64,000 nt of DNA, taken from Actinacidiphila yanglinensis. GTDB lineage: Bacteria > Actinomycetota > Actinomycetes > Streptomycetales > Streptomycetaceae. This document shows, piece after piece, positions 15,563-23,999 of the stretch (positions within the stretch are counted from its first letter, which is position 1; every line of letters begins with the position of its first letter). The DNA is taken from the NCBI RefSeq assembly GCF_900107965.1, contig NZ_FNVU01000004.1, positions 186,001 through 250,000 on the forward strand, given 5' to 3'. A program made the position numbers and the translations under genes. The notes beneath the pieces are model-generated. The model did no database searches and was not told the origin of the DNA. It worked only from the letters and a program-made list of their open reading frames with translations.

Positions 15563-17659
15563 ATGACGTCAGCCGACCTCCCGGCCGGGCCCAGTGCGCC
15601 TTCTGCACCGGCTGCACGGCGCCAAGTGCACCTGGTCGAGCTGACCGTGATGCCCGGTGTCCGCTACAGCGCCGTACTCGGCTACCTGCAGGCCGCCGCC
15701 GAGGCGGACCCGGAGATCGCCGAGGCCTGCTCCTTCGCCAAGCACGTGTACATGCAGGGCGGGGACGCCTTCGAGACCGCCTGCACCAAGGTGCTGGACG
15801 CGCTGGACGACCCGCTGGCGGTCGCGTTCACCGTCTACTTCTGGAACCGGCCCGGCACGCTCGAACTGGCCCGCCGGATCAAGGAACGCTGGCCGCGCTG
15901 CCGCATCGTGGTGGGCGGCAACGACGTGACGCACCAGCCGGTGGTGTTCGACGAGGCCCCCTGGGTGGACGTCCTCGTCCACGGCGAGGGCGAGATGCGG
16001 TTCCGCGACCTGCTGCACGTCTTCCTGCGCCACGCGGAACCGGCCGCCGCCGACACCGAGTTGGGCACCCTGCCCGGCATCAGCTATCGCCGCGCCGACG
16101 GCGAGGTGGTCACCACCGCCGCGGCCCCCCGGATCGAGGACCTCGCCGAACTGCCCTCGCCGCTGCTCGGGACCACCTGGGCCGACGAGGACATCGCGCA
16201 GTCCCGGATGCTGGTGTACGAGACCAACCGTGGCTGCCCCTACTCCTGCGCCTTCTGCTACTGGGGCGGGGCCACCAACTCCAAGATCCGCCAGTTCCCC
16301 ATGGAACGGATCCTGAGCGAGCTGGACCGCATCGTCCGGGTCGCCGCCAACGGCACCCAACTCTTCATCGCCGACGCCAACTTCGGCATCGTCGCGCGCG
16401 ACGTCGACATCGCGCGCCACATCGTGGAGCTGTGCCGGCGCCACAACAAGCGTCTGCTGGTGATGACGAACTGGGCGAAGAACACCAACGGCCGGGTGGT
16501 GGAGATCGCGGGGATCCTCTACCGGGCCGGACTGACCGGGGCCATCACCCTGTCGGCACAGTCCTTCGACGCCGAGGTCCTGCAGATCGCCAACCGCCGC
16601 AACATCCGCGTCGACAACTACCGGCGCATGCAGACCCAGTTCCGGGCGCAGAACATCCCCACGTACACCGACCTCATCTGGGGTCTGCCCGGCGAGTCGC
16701 GCGCCACCCACATGACCGGGATCGAGGAGGCGATCACCTCGGGCGGATCACCGGTCATCTACCCGCTGCTGCTGCTCAACAACACCGACTACACGCATGA
16801 CCGCTTCCGGGAGGATCACGGCCTGCGCACCAGGCACCTGCCCTGCGACCCCGGAAACACGGACCTCATGGCGGACGTGGTCATCGAGCACTCCCGGGTG
16901 ACGTTCGAGGACTGGGTGAGCGGGATGGCCTTCCGGATTCCGCTGACGCTCTTCCACAAGTGCCTGCTCCGCTCGACCCTGCGGGTCCTCGCCGAGACCT
17001 CGGGTACGCGCACGGTGGATCTGGTCGAACTCCTCGGCACGTTCCTGCGCGAGGGGGCGGTGGAGGACCCGCTGATCTCCTTCCTGATGGCTGACTACGA
17101 CCGTGTCTGGCGGGAGCCCGAGAGCTTCGACCGGGACATGCTGTACCGGAACATCGGGCGGCCCGTGATCCACGAGGAGCTCCACTACCAGGCAATTCTG
17201 CGGCGCATGGTAGGCGATGAGGACCGCGCCGCCCGCTATGCTCGGGCTGCCGTGGATTTCCTGTACGAAGAGCTCACCTCCCAAGGGCGCCCCTTGCCGG
17301 ACCGCACCGACCTCGACATGGTCACCGGTCTGGATCTGGCGGCGGCAGCGGTGTTCCGCGCGGGAATCCACGGGAAGGCGGAGCAGCACGACTTCGCCCT
17401 GCCGGAAGCGCTGTTCGACCTGCTGAGGTCGTACGGAGACGTGCCGGGCGGCGCCCCCGCCGCCACTTCCGGCGAAAGTCTGGTGCACGGCCGGATCGAG
17501 GTGCCCGAGGCGAGAACCCGCTACCCCTTCAGCGCGTACTCGCTCTCGGTCTGGCACGGCAGCGGACGCCCGCTCCACGACGTCGGCATGCGGCTCGATG
17601 TCCAACGCCTGCCGGAACGGGAGACGGTTCAGCCGATCGCGGTTCCCCACACAGCCTAG
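15563..17659 (+). CDS. B12-binding-type radical SAM protein
   Basis: 698-residue protein. The N-terminal ~180 residues look like a cobalamin-binding-type domain (for example RCRIVVGGNDVTHQPV and VDVLVHGEGEMRFRDLL). The radical SAM domain follows, with cluster motif CPYSCAFC (Cys225, 229, 232). The C-terminal ~230 residues are not recognised. B12-dependent radical SAM enzymes often methylate unactivated carbons of RiPPs. No DxHxxG base-off motif was seen, which is common in this subclass. The ATG at 15563 was chosen because an upstream alternative at 15503 would lie in the hairpin. Expected role: C-methylation or another radical step on the peptide. Confidence 0.9.
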   Translation: MTSADLPAGPSAPSAPAARRQVHLVELTVMPGVRYSAVLGYLQAAAEADPEIAEACSFAKHVYMQGGDAFETACTKVLDALDDPLAVAFTVYFWNRPGTLELARRIKERWPRCRIVVGGNDVTHQPVVFDEAPWVDVLVHGEGEMRFRDLLHVFLRHAEPAAADTELGTLPGISYRRADGEVVTTAAAPRIEDLAELPSPLLGTTWADEDIAQSRMLVYETNRGCPYSCAFCYWGGATNSKIRQFPMERILSELDRIVRVAANGTQLFIADANFGIVARDVDIARHIVELCRRHNKRLLVMTNWAKNTNGRVVEIAGILYRAGLTGAITLSAQSFDAEVLQIANRRNIRVDNYRRMQTQFRAQNIPTYTDLIWGLPGESRATHMTGIEEAITSGGSPVIYPLLLLNNTDYTHDRFREDHGLRTRHLPCDPGNTDLMADVVIEHSRVTFEDWVSGMAFRIPLTLFHKCLLRSTLRVLAETSGTRTVDLVELLGTFLREGAVEDPLISFLMADYDRVWREPESFDRDMLYRNIGRPVIHEELHYQAILRRMVGDEDRAARYARAAVDFLYEELTSQGRPLPDRTDLDMVTGLDLAAAAVFRAGIHGKAEQHDFALPEALFDLLRSYGDVPGGAPAATSGESLVHGRIEVPEARTRYPFSAYSLSVWHGSGRPLHDVGMRLDVQRLPERETVQPIAVPHTA

Positions 17660-17711
17660 CCACCCCCGCCGACTCCGCCCGCGGAGCCAACCCCCCAGAA
17701 GGACCCCCGCC

Positions 17712-17912
17712 GTGAACCGAAACGTCCGCAACGCCACCCCGCCGATCTACGCCTTGCTCATCCTCGGGGGCTTCCTCATCAGCACCACCGTCGGGATCGC
17801 CGTGATCATCGTCGGCGGCGTGCTGACCAGCGTGGTGTACACCATGGCCAGGGGTGGTGGTTCCGAGGGCGCCACGCCGCGCCGGGCTCCCCGGCAGCGC
17901 AACCGCCGCTGA
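17712..17912 (+). CDS. Small membrane protein at the end of the azole-peptide operon
   Basis: 66-residue protein: a short polar start (MNRNVRNATPP), one long or two short hydrophobic helices (YALLILGGFLIS and VGIAVIIVGGVLTSVVY), and a basic tail ending RRAPRQRNRR. The GTG at 17712 has a gaagga site. It follows the radical SAM gene by 52 bp on the same strand. No family was recognised. It could be a small immunity or anchoring protein, or a bystander. The intergenic run to the GH15 gene is about 100 bp. Confidence 0.65.
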   Translation: MNRNVRNATPPIYALLILGGFLISTTVGIAVIIVGGVLTSVVYTMARGGGSEGATPRRAPRQRNRR

Positions 17913-18016
17913 GACGGCGCATCCCAGGGGTGCCGGACTGCGAGACCTCCGCCCGCGCTCTACCGTGGGAAATGTCCCCGTGAACGCTGCTCGGCCGGGG
18001 AGAGGGGTCGCGTCGG

Positions 18017-19870
18017 ATGCGCACTGCGATCGGCGACTACGCACTGCTGTCGGACTGCCAGACGGCGGCGCTGGTGAGCAAGGGCGGGGCGATCGACTGG
18101 CTGTGCCTGCCCTGTTTCGACTCCCGCGCGGTCTTCGCCCGGGTGCTCGGTGAGGACGCGGGGCACTGGTCCATCGCCCCGCGGGGGGAGAGCGCGCCCC
18201 GACGCTCCTACCTGGCGGGGTCGTTGGTGCTGCGCACCGAGTACCGCACCCCCGCCGGGGAGGTCGCCGTCACCGACGCCCTCGCCACCGGGCCGAACGC
18301 GGGAGGGCACGAGCTCGGTGCCGACGCACCCCACGTGCTGGTCCGCGTGCTGGAGGGCATCCGGGGGGACGTCGAGATCGAGGCCGAGTTCGCCCCGCGG
18401 CCGGAGTACGGGCTGGTCCGGCAGCTGCTGATCCCGGTGGACGGCGGGCTGCGGTGCCACGGCGGACCCCACGCCCTCGGCCTCTCCTCGCCGGTGCCCC
18501 TCGACGTCAGCGACTGCGCGCACGCGCGGTTCACCGTCCGCCCGGGGGAGCGGATCGCCTTCGCCCTGGACTACGTGCTGGCCGGCCAGACACCGCGGCT
18601 GAGGACTCCGGAGGAGACCGAGGACCTGCTGGCCGAGACCCTCGGCGCCTGGCGCGGCTGGTCCGCCCTCCACGAGCGGTACCGGGGCGCCTGGCAGGAC
18701 GAGGTCCACCACAGCGGCCGGGTGCTGCAGGCCCTCACCTACCGGCCCTCGGGCGCGATCGTCGCCGCCCCGACCACCTCCCTTCCCGAGGCGATGGGCG
18801 GTCCCCGCAACTGGGACTACCGCTACTCCTGGGTCCGTGACGCCGCCTTCGCCCTCAACGCCCTGTGGACCGCGGCCTGCCCGGACGAGGCCGTGGCCTT
18901 CTTCGACTGGATGGCGCAGGCCGCCGCGGCCGATCCCCGGGCCGGGCGCGACCTGCAGATCGTGTTCGGGGTCCGTGGCGAATGCGACCTGACCGAGCGG
19001 GAGTTGGGGCATCTTCCGGGATGGCGGGACAGCAGCCCGGTCCGGATCGGGAACGACGCCTGGCAGCAGAGACAACTCGACGTCTACGGGGAACTCCTCT
19101 GCGCGGCACACCGCCTGCGCGCGTACCTGCCGCGTGCCGACGCCACGACCTTGCACTTCCTCGCCTCGCTGGTGGACACCGCGTGCGCGCGGTGGAAGGA
19201 GCCGGACGAGGGCATCTGGGAAGTGCGCAGCGGGCGGCGGCACTTCGTCTACTCCAAGCTGATGTGCTGGATGGCCACGCGCTGCGGGATCCAGATGGCC
19301 GATCTGCTCGGTGCGGAGGACCGGGTGCCGTACTGGCGCCGGGTCGGGGACGAGATCCGTGCCGCGATCGAGGAGCAGGGCTGGAACGACGAAGTGGGCG
19401 CGTACACACAGGCGTTCGGCTCCCGCGTGCTCGACGCCTCGACGCTGATGATGCCGCTGGTGGGCTTCGCGCCGGCCGACGATCCGCGGATGCTGGCCAC
19501 CATCCACGCGATCCACGCGCACCTCACGGACGCGCGCGGCATGGTGTACCGCTACGCGGCCATGGACGACGGACTGGACGGCGGCGAGGGGACGTTCCTG
19601 CTGTGCACGTTCTGGCTGGCGGGCGCGCTGGCCCTGGCGGGTGAGGTCGACGAGGCGGAGCGGGTGTTCGAGCGGGCGGCCGCGACAGCGAACGACGTCG
19701 GCCTGATGGCGGAGGAAGTCGACACCAGGACCGGGGAGTTGCTGGGCAACTTCCCCCAGGCGTTCAGCCACGTCGGCCTGGTCAACGCGGCCTGGATGAT
19801 CTCCCGGGTCAGGTCGGGCGCGATCGGCCCGCAGAACGTGGCGGACGGCTCGGCGTTCTGCAGCGACTGA
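18017..19870 (+). CDS. Glycoside hydrolase family 15 protein (trehalase/glucoamylase-like)
   Basis: 617-residue GH15 protein of the trehalase-like type with no signal peptide, so probably cytoplasmic. The N-terminal ~220 residues form the beta-sandwich (starting RTAIGDYALLSDCQTAALV). The (alpha/alpha)6 barrel contains EAMGGPRNWDYRYSWVRD (~257), KEPDEGIWEVR around the general acid, and a late GELLGNFPQAFSHVGL with the second catalytic acid just before it. It hydrolyses glucosidic bonds, either trehalose or short glucans; the sequence alone does not settle which. The start ATG has ggagagggg upstream. It probably lies outside the peptide cluster. Confidence 0.9.
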   Translation: MRTAIGDYALLSDCQTAALVSKGGAIDWLCLPCFDSRAVFARVLGEDAGHWSIAPRGESAPRRSYLAGSLVLRTEYRTPAGEVAVTDALATGPNAGGHELGADAPHVLVRVLEGIRGDVEIEAEFAPRPEYGLVRQLLIPVDGGLRCHGGPHALGLSSPVPLDVSDCAHARFTVRPGERIAFALDYVLAGQTPRLRTPEETEDLLAETLGAWRGWSALHERYRGAWQDEVHHSGRVLQALTYRPSGAIVAAPTTSLPEAMGGPRNWDYRYSWVRDAAFALNALWTAACPDEAVAFFDWMAQAAAADPRAGRDLQIVFGVRGECDLTERELGHLPGWRDSSPVRIGNDAWQQRQLDVYGELLCAAHRLRAYLPRADATTLHFLASLVDTACARWKEPDEGIWEVRSGRRHFVYSKLMCWMATRCGIQMADLLGAEDRVPYWRRVGDEIRAAIEEQGWNDEVGAYTQAFGSRVLDASTLMMPLVGFAPADDPRMLATIHAIHAHLTDARGMVYRYAAMDDGLDGGEGTFLLCTFWLAGALALAGEVDEAERVFERAAATANDVGLMAEEVDTRTGELLGNFPQAFSHVGLVNAAWMISRVRSGAIGPQNVADGSAFCSD

Positions 19871-19897
19871 ATCCCCCGATGCGGAGGGGGGATTCAG
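19867..19897. terminator. Bidirectional terminator between GH15 and TDT genes
   Basis: Perfect 11-bp inverted repeat, ctgaatccccc at 19867-19877 and its complement at 19887-19897, with a 9-base loop. It overlaps the stop codons of both convergent genes, so it can terminate both. Confidence 0.85.
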
Positions 19898-20874
19898 CGG
19901 GTCGGCGCGGTGTCCGGGGCCGGGACCCGGGGCAGGAAGGTGCGCCGGCGCAGGCCGACGAGGGTCCGGGCGGCGAGTGCCGCCATCGCGAGGGTGGCGA
20001 TGCCCAGCAGCAGGTAGGTCAGCCCCTTCTGCCCGTGGACGTGCTCGACGTCGAGCCAGTGGATGCCGAAGGTGAAGGCCGCAGCGTAGGAGAAGGCGAA
20101 GGCCCAGAAGCCCGGCCCGAACGGCGCCCTGCGGTACGTGCCCACCATCGCGATCTGCACCAGCGCCATCAACGCGGCGTAGCCCGCCAGCAGTTCCGCG
20201 CCGAGGCCGAGCCGGGAACCGTTGATCGCGAACCAGGCGTTGCCCGCGACGACGGGCGGGGCGATCTCGATCGCGATGGTGGGCAGCAGGGGCGGCGGCA
20301 GCATGGGCTGGGTGAAGAGCCGGACCAGGATGATGGAGCCCAGTACCAGCCAGCACACCAGGCCGTAGCCGAACATGACGTGCGACAGGGTCCGCCAGCC
20401 CAGTGCCGCGCTGCCGCCCGCCGCGATCAGCCCGCCGGCGACGGTGGGCAGGAAGTAGCCGGGGTGCCATTGGGCGAGCTGCGTGTCCGCGCGGATCCAC
20501 CAGCCGGTCAGCCAGGAGCCCAGCAGCACGGTGAGGACGAGCCCGACGGCGTAGACGACCTCGCCCGCGGTCCTCGCGTGGGGTGCCAGGGCGACGCCGA
20601 GCAGCATCGGAACGATGACCGCCAAGGCGGTGAACGGCCCGAGCACCGGATCCGCCGGGTCGGTGCGCAGCCGTCCGTGGGCGGCCGCGTTGCGGAGATA
20701 GCCGGCCAGCGTCGCCAGCCAGATGACCGCGGCCAGGATCCACAGGCAGGACGCCGGCCACGACGGCGCGTCCACGGTGTCCTCCGCCGCCGTCCAGGCC
20801 TGGGCGAGGCCGGCCGTCCCGAACCCGATGCCGAAGAGATTGGGTGTCACCCGGTACGGGGACGCCTGCGCCAT
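19894..20874 (-). CDS. SLAC1/TDT-family transporter
   Basis: About 326 residues with ten predicted membrane helices, matching the tellurite-resistance/dicarboxylate (TDT, TehA/SLAC1) anion-channel family. The opening VTPNLFGIGFGTAGLAQAW and the segment WHPGYFLPTVAGGLIAAG are typical. Family members move small anions or sulfite; the substrate here is unknown. The ATG at 20874 is immediately preceded by a GTG at 20877, and either may be used. About 280 bp separate it from the upstream quinone reductase gene. That gap holds only a short GC-rich inverted repeat near 21003-21022 and no recognisable gene. Confidence 0.85.
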   Translation of the reverse strand: MAQASPYRVTPNLFGIGFGTAGLAQAWTAAEDTVDAPSWPASCLWILAAVIWLATLAGYLRNAAAHGRLRTDPADPVLGPFTALAVIVPMLLGVALAPHARTAGEVVYAVGLVLTVLLGSWLTGWWIRADTQLAQWHPGYFLPTVAGGLIAAGGSAALGWRTLSHVMFGYGLVCWLVLGSIILVRLFTQPMLPPPLLPTIAIEIAPPVVAGNAWFAINGSRLGLGAELLAGYAALMALVQIAMVGTYRRAPFGPGFWAFAFSYAAAFTFGIHWLDVEHVHGQKGLTYLLLGIATLAMAALAARTLVGLRRRTFLPRVPAPDTAPTR

Positions 20875-21154
20875 CACGCGGCTCCCTGCCCTGCCCGGCC
20901 GAGATCGCCCCGGGCGGGGACGTCACAACCGGGAACACCCCGTCCGCCCTGGTCACGACCACTGCGCAGCCCTGCGCCGTACGTCATCAGCGCCTCCTCC
21001 TTGCCCTCTCCCATGGGAGGGCGAGGGGGCGGGCGCCGCAACCGCTGGAGCCTCGATACCCCTGATCCACGGGGCGCGGTCCGCCGGGCGGGGGCGCGGC
21101 GGCCGGAGGGCCGGAGCCGCCGGTAGGCGTGTCCGGATCCGGACCGCGGGACCG

Positions 21155-22138
21155 TCAGGCGACGTCGACCGCGACCTTGCCGCGCGTGCCACCGGTCTCC
21201 ACGGCCCGGTGGGCGTCCGCGACCGTCTCCAGGGTGAAGTGGCGGGGATCCACCCGCGGCGCGAGCAGGCCCTTGTCCACCAGTGCTGCTGCCTGCGCCA
21301 GGATCTCCCCGTGGTGGTCCCGGCCCCGGCCGGTGAGCATCGGCAGCAGGGTGAAGACGCCGGAGTACGTCGCGCCGCGGAAGGAGAGCGGGGCCAGGGC
21401 GTGCGTGCCCCAGCCGAGCGCGCTGACCACGTGGCCGGTGTAGTGGCGCACGGCCGTGAAGGACGCGTCCAGGGTGGCCCCGCCCACGGTGTCGACGACC
21501 ACGTCGAAACCCTCGCCCGCGGTGTGCGCGTCGACGTACTCCTGCACGGTCGCGGTGGTGCGGTCGATCGGCGTGGCGCCGAGGCCCTCGATGGCGGCGA
21601 GGCTGCCGGGCGAACCCGTGGCGAACACCTCGGCGCCGCGTGCCCGGGCGATCTGGATCGCCACGTGGCCGATGCCGCCCGCCCCGCCGTGGACGAGCAC
21701 CTTCTGTCCTTGCTCCACTCCCGCCCGATCCACCAGTCCCTCCCAGGCGGTGATGGTCACCAGGGGCAGCACCGCAGCCTCGCGCATGCTCAGCGCGGCC
21801 GGCTTGGCCGCCAGGAGGCGGGCGTCGACGGCCGCGTACTCGGCCAGCGATCCCTGCAGGTCGCCGACCCCGCCGGTGAGTCCGTACACCTCGTCCCCGG
21901 GGGCGAAGCCGGTGACGCCCTCGCCGACCGCCTCGACGACGCCGGCGAGGTCGAGACCGAGGACGGCCGGCAGGACGGTCCGCGCGTGGGCCGCCTTGCC
22001 GGCCCGGATCTTGGTGTCCAGGGGGTTCACGCCGCTCGCGCGCACCTTGACCAGCACCTGGCCCGGGCCGGCGGCCGGTGTCGTGATCTCCCGCAGCTCC
22101 AACGGGGTGTCGAACGCCGTCAGGACGAGCGCGCGCAT
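21155..22138 (-). CDS. NADP-dependent quinone oxidoreductase-like MDR protein
   Basis: 327-residue medium-chain dehydrogenase/reductase of the zinc-independent quinone reductase type. It has the GroES-like start (FDTPLELREI, ASGVNPLDTKIRAG) and the nucleotide motif VLVHGGAGGIGHVAIQIA (~150). The zinc-ligand Cys cluster of true alcohol dehydrogenases is absent. It reduces quinones or enones with NADPH. The ATG at 22138 has aggag just upstream. It follows the HxlR gene on the same strand by 130 bp. HxlR regulators often sense electrophiles and drive such reductases, so co-regulation is likely. Confidence 0.88.
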   Translation of the reverse strand: MRALVLTAFDTPLELREITTPAAGPGQVLVKVRASGVNPLDTKIRAGKAAHARTVLPAVLGLDLAGVVEAVGEGVTGFAPGDEVYGLTGGVGDLQGSLAEYAAVDARLLAAKPAALSMREAAVLPLVTITAWEGLVDRAGVEQGQKVLVHGGAGGIGHVAIQIARARGAEVFATGSPGSLAAIEGLGATPIDRTTATVQEYVDAHTAGEGFDVVVDTVGGATLDASFTAVRHYTGHVVSALGWGTHALAPLSFRGATYSGVFTLLPMLTGRGRDHHGEILAQAAALVDKGLLAPRVDPRHFTLETVADAHRAVETGGTRGKVAVDVA

Positions 22139-22268
22139 GGGAACTCCTCGTGATGTCCGTCGCAGCCGTACGGCGGTACGGCGGCCTGCTCGGGGCCGGT
22201 GGGCCCCAGTGTGCGCCGTGCCCGACCCGGGCGCGGTGCCCGCCGATCGGGCGGGCGGCCGCGTCCCC

Positions 22269-22784
22269 TTATTCGGTCGCCGACGCGCGGCGATCGCGGC
22301 CCAGTTCGGTGTACCGGGCGCGCATGCCGGGACCGGCGGCCGGTCCCGCGGTGAAGGCGAACGCCTCGCTGTCGTGCAGGGGACGTCCGCTGCGGGCGTC
22401 CACCACGACCGGCTCGACCTCCTCGCCGGTGGCGACGTCGACCAGGACCATCGACCGCTCCTCGGGTGCGAGGTGCTGGTTGCCCCAGGCCGCGAGGGCG
22501 ACGATCACCGGGCGCAGGGAGCGGCCGCGCTCCGTGAGCACGTACTCGTGGCGCACCGGGTGGGTCCGGTACGGCCGCCGCTCCAGCAGTCCGTCGGACA
22601 CCAGGGTCTTCAGCCGCGCGGTGAGCATGCTCGTGGAGATGCCGAGGCTCTGCTGGAACTGGTCGAACCGCGTGTACCCGTCGAAGGCGTCGTGAAGGAT
22701 CAGCAGCGTCCACCACTCGCCGACGTGCTGCACCGTGGTCGACAGCGGGCACTCCCGGTCCTCCAGCCTGATCCGGCTCGCCAT
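22269..22784 (-). CDS. HxlR-family transcriptional regulator
   Basis: 171-residue regulator. The HxlR winged-helix domain is clear: CPLSTTVQHVGEWWTLLIL near the start, with RFDQFQQSLGISTSMLTARLK as the recognition region and LTERGRSLRPVIVALAAWG after the wing. The ~50-residue C-terminal extension is less typical. The ATG at 22784 has ggaagga in front. The first Cys (residue 12) sits where redox/electrophile-sensing HxlR members have theirs. It reads away from the SnoaL-like gene across a 119-bp gap holding a palindromic operator, and probably controls itself, the reductase downstream and the divergent gene. Confidence 0.9.
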   Translation of the reverse strand: MASRIRLEDRECPLSTTVQHVGEWWTLLILHDAFDGYTRFDQFQQSLGISTSMLTARLKTLVSDGLLERRPYRTHPVRHEYVLTERGRSLRPVIVALAAWGNQHLAPEERSMVLVDVATGEEVEPVVVDARSGRPLHDSEAFAFTAGPAAGPGMRARYTELGRDRRASATE

Positions 22785-22805
22785 GGCGACACATCCTTCC
22801 GAGTT

Positions 22806-22844
22806 ACTGCTAAAGTAAAAGTCACTAGGTTCTATTTTAGCAGT
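22806..22844. promoter_or_regulatory. Palindromic operator for the HxlR regulator
   Basis: Inverted repeat with 15-base arms, actgctaaagtaaaa (22806-22820) and ttctattttagcagt (22830-22844), matching at 13 of 15 positions with a 9-base centre. It is strikingly AT-rich for this genome and covers the probable -35/-10 boxes of the divergent promoters. Confidence 0.8.
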
Positions 22845-22903
22845 GACCGGGGTGCGTCCTGAAGGCTGCCCCGGAACTCCGGCCCCCGGAAAGCGGGACT
22901 CCG

Positions 22904-23266
22904 ATGACCGACCCGGCATCCTCGACCCCCGTGGAGCGCGACGCGCTGCCCGGCACGATCCTGCGCTACCTGGACGCGCACAACTCCGGTGACGCCGTTG
23001 CCTCCGCGGCGCTCATGACGCCGGACGCGCAGGTCACCGATGACGGGCGCACCCACTCCGGGCTGCCCGCCATCGAGAAGTGGCTCGGCCGCGCCTCCTC
23101 GGAGTACACCTACACGACCACCTATGTGGACGCCGTGCGGGAGGGGACGGACCGCTGGACCGTCGTGCAGCGGCTCGACGGCGACTTCCCCGGCAACACC
23201 GTCCTCCTCCGGTACGGGTTCACGCTCGACGGGGACCTGATCAGCCGGCTGGTCATCGCCCCCTGA
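22904..23266 (+). CDS. SnoaL-like (NTF2-fold) protein
   Basis: 120-residue single-domain protein of the NTF2/SnoaL type: LRYLDAHNSGDAVASAALMTPDAQVTDDGRTHSG is split by a helix/strand pattern typical of the fold, and the end is VLLRYGFTLDGDLISRLVIAP. Members are hydrolases, isomerases or ligand-binding proteins. No catalytic residue can be assigned here. It is divergent from the HxlR gene and shares its operator, suggesting induction by the same signal. The region from 23267 to the next gene (271 bp) holds a hairpin at 23287-23308 and no gene I can support. Confidence 0.8.
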   Translation: MTDPASSTPVERDALPGTILRYLDAHNSGDAVASAALMTPDAQVTDDGRTHSGLPAIEKWLGRASSEYTYTTTYVDAVREGTDRWTVVQRLDGDFPGNTVLLRYGFTLDGDLISRLVIAP

Positions 23267-23286
23267 GCCGCCGTCCCGGTCGGCGT

Positions 23287-23308
23287 GCGCCCGCGCGGGC
23301 TCGGGCGC
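23287..23308 (+). terminator. GC hairpin after the SnoaL-like gene
   Basis: gcgcccg (23287-23293) pairs with cgggcgc (23302-23308) around an 8-base loop, about 20 bases past the stop codon. No U-run. Confidence 0.45.
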
Positions 23309-23537
23309 CGGACCCGGCGCGGGGTGAAGAGGCGGTCGCGGTTCACGCGAAGCGGCGTCGCCCGCGGTGGGCCGGGGGAACAATGGGGTGGGGGTGAGCG
23401 GTGCGGGGCGGGACGCCCATCCTCGTACGACGTGCCGGCCGTCGCGGGAGTTCGCCGCCGCGGGGCTCCGGGACGGTCACCCGGTGGCAGCGCCGGGCCG
23501 CCTCGTCCGGATGTAGCCGCCCACCTCGGGGGTCGCC

Positions 23538-23921
23538 GTGAACGAACCGGCCGAGCACGTGCCGAGCCAGCCGATGCGCGTATCCGACGCCGAACGGCGC
23601 CGGGTGGAGGGGTGGTTGCAACACCACTACTCGGTGGGCCGATTGACCCTGCCCGAACTCGAATCGCGGGTGGCCCTCGCCTACGAGGCGCGCACCCAGG
23701 AGCAACTCGAAGCGGTGCTGGCCGATCTGCCGGGGTGGCGGGAGCGCGGGAGGGCCGCGAACGGGGAGGACCGGCGGCTGCTGATCATCCTGTCCTGCAC
23801 GTTTCCCCCCGCGGCGCTGGTCTACTGGCTCGCCACCCGACGGCGGGGGCCGGGACGGGGCGCCCGCCCGCAGGTGGAACGACCCCGTCCGAGGCCCGAG
23901 TTGGAGAGCGACGAGGAGTGA
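23538..23921 (+). CDS. DUF1707 (SHOCT-like) membrane protein
   Basis: 127-residue protein. Residues ~13-65 form a DUF1707 domain (MRVSDAERRRVEGWLQHHY, then GRLTLPELESRVALAYEART and LEAVLADLP), followed by one hydrophobic segment (LLIILSCTFPPAALVYWLA) and a charged tail. DUF1707 is widespread in actinomycetes, with no established biochemical role. The GTG start at 23538 lies just after gggggtcgcc, a weak ribosome site. It is convergent with the DHA2 exporter, with a hairpin between. Confidence 0.85.
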   Translation: MNEPAEHVPSQPMRVSDAERRRVEGWLQHHYSVGRLTLPELESRVALAYEARTQEQLEAVLADLPGWRERGRAANGEDRRLLIILSCTFPPAALVYWLATRRRGPGRGARPQVERPRPRPELESDEE

Positions 23922-23976
23922 CCCCGCGGCGCCCGACTCCCGCCGCGCCCCGACTCCCCACCCGCGCCCGCCCGTA

Positions 23977-23996
23977 CCGCCCCCGGCAAGGGGCGG
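23977..23996. terminator. Hairpin between DUF1707 and DHA2 genes
   Basis: ccgcccc (23977-23983) and ggggcgg (23990-23996) with a 6-base loop, in the 78-bp gap between convergent genes. Confidence 0.65.
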
Positions 23997-23999
23997 CTC

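Noticed and set aside
1..17912. Cluster as a lanthipeptide or thiopeptide locus
   Set aside because: No LanB/LanC/LanM-type dehydratase or cyclase and no pyridine-forming enzyme were seen. The visible enzymes are azole-forming.
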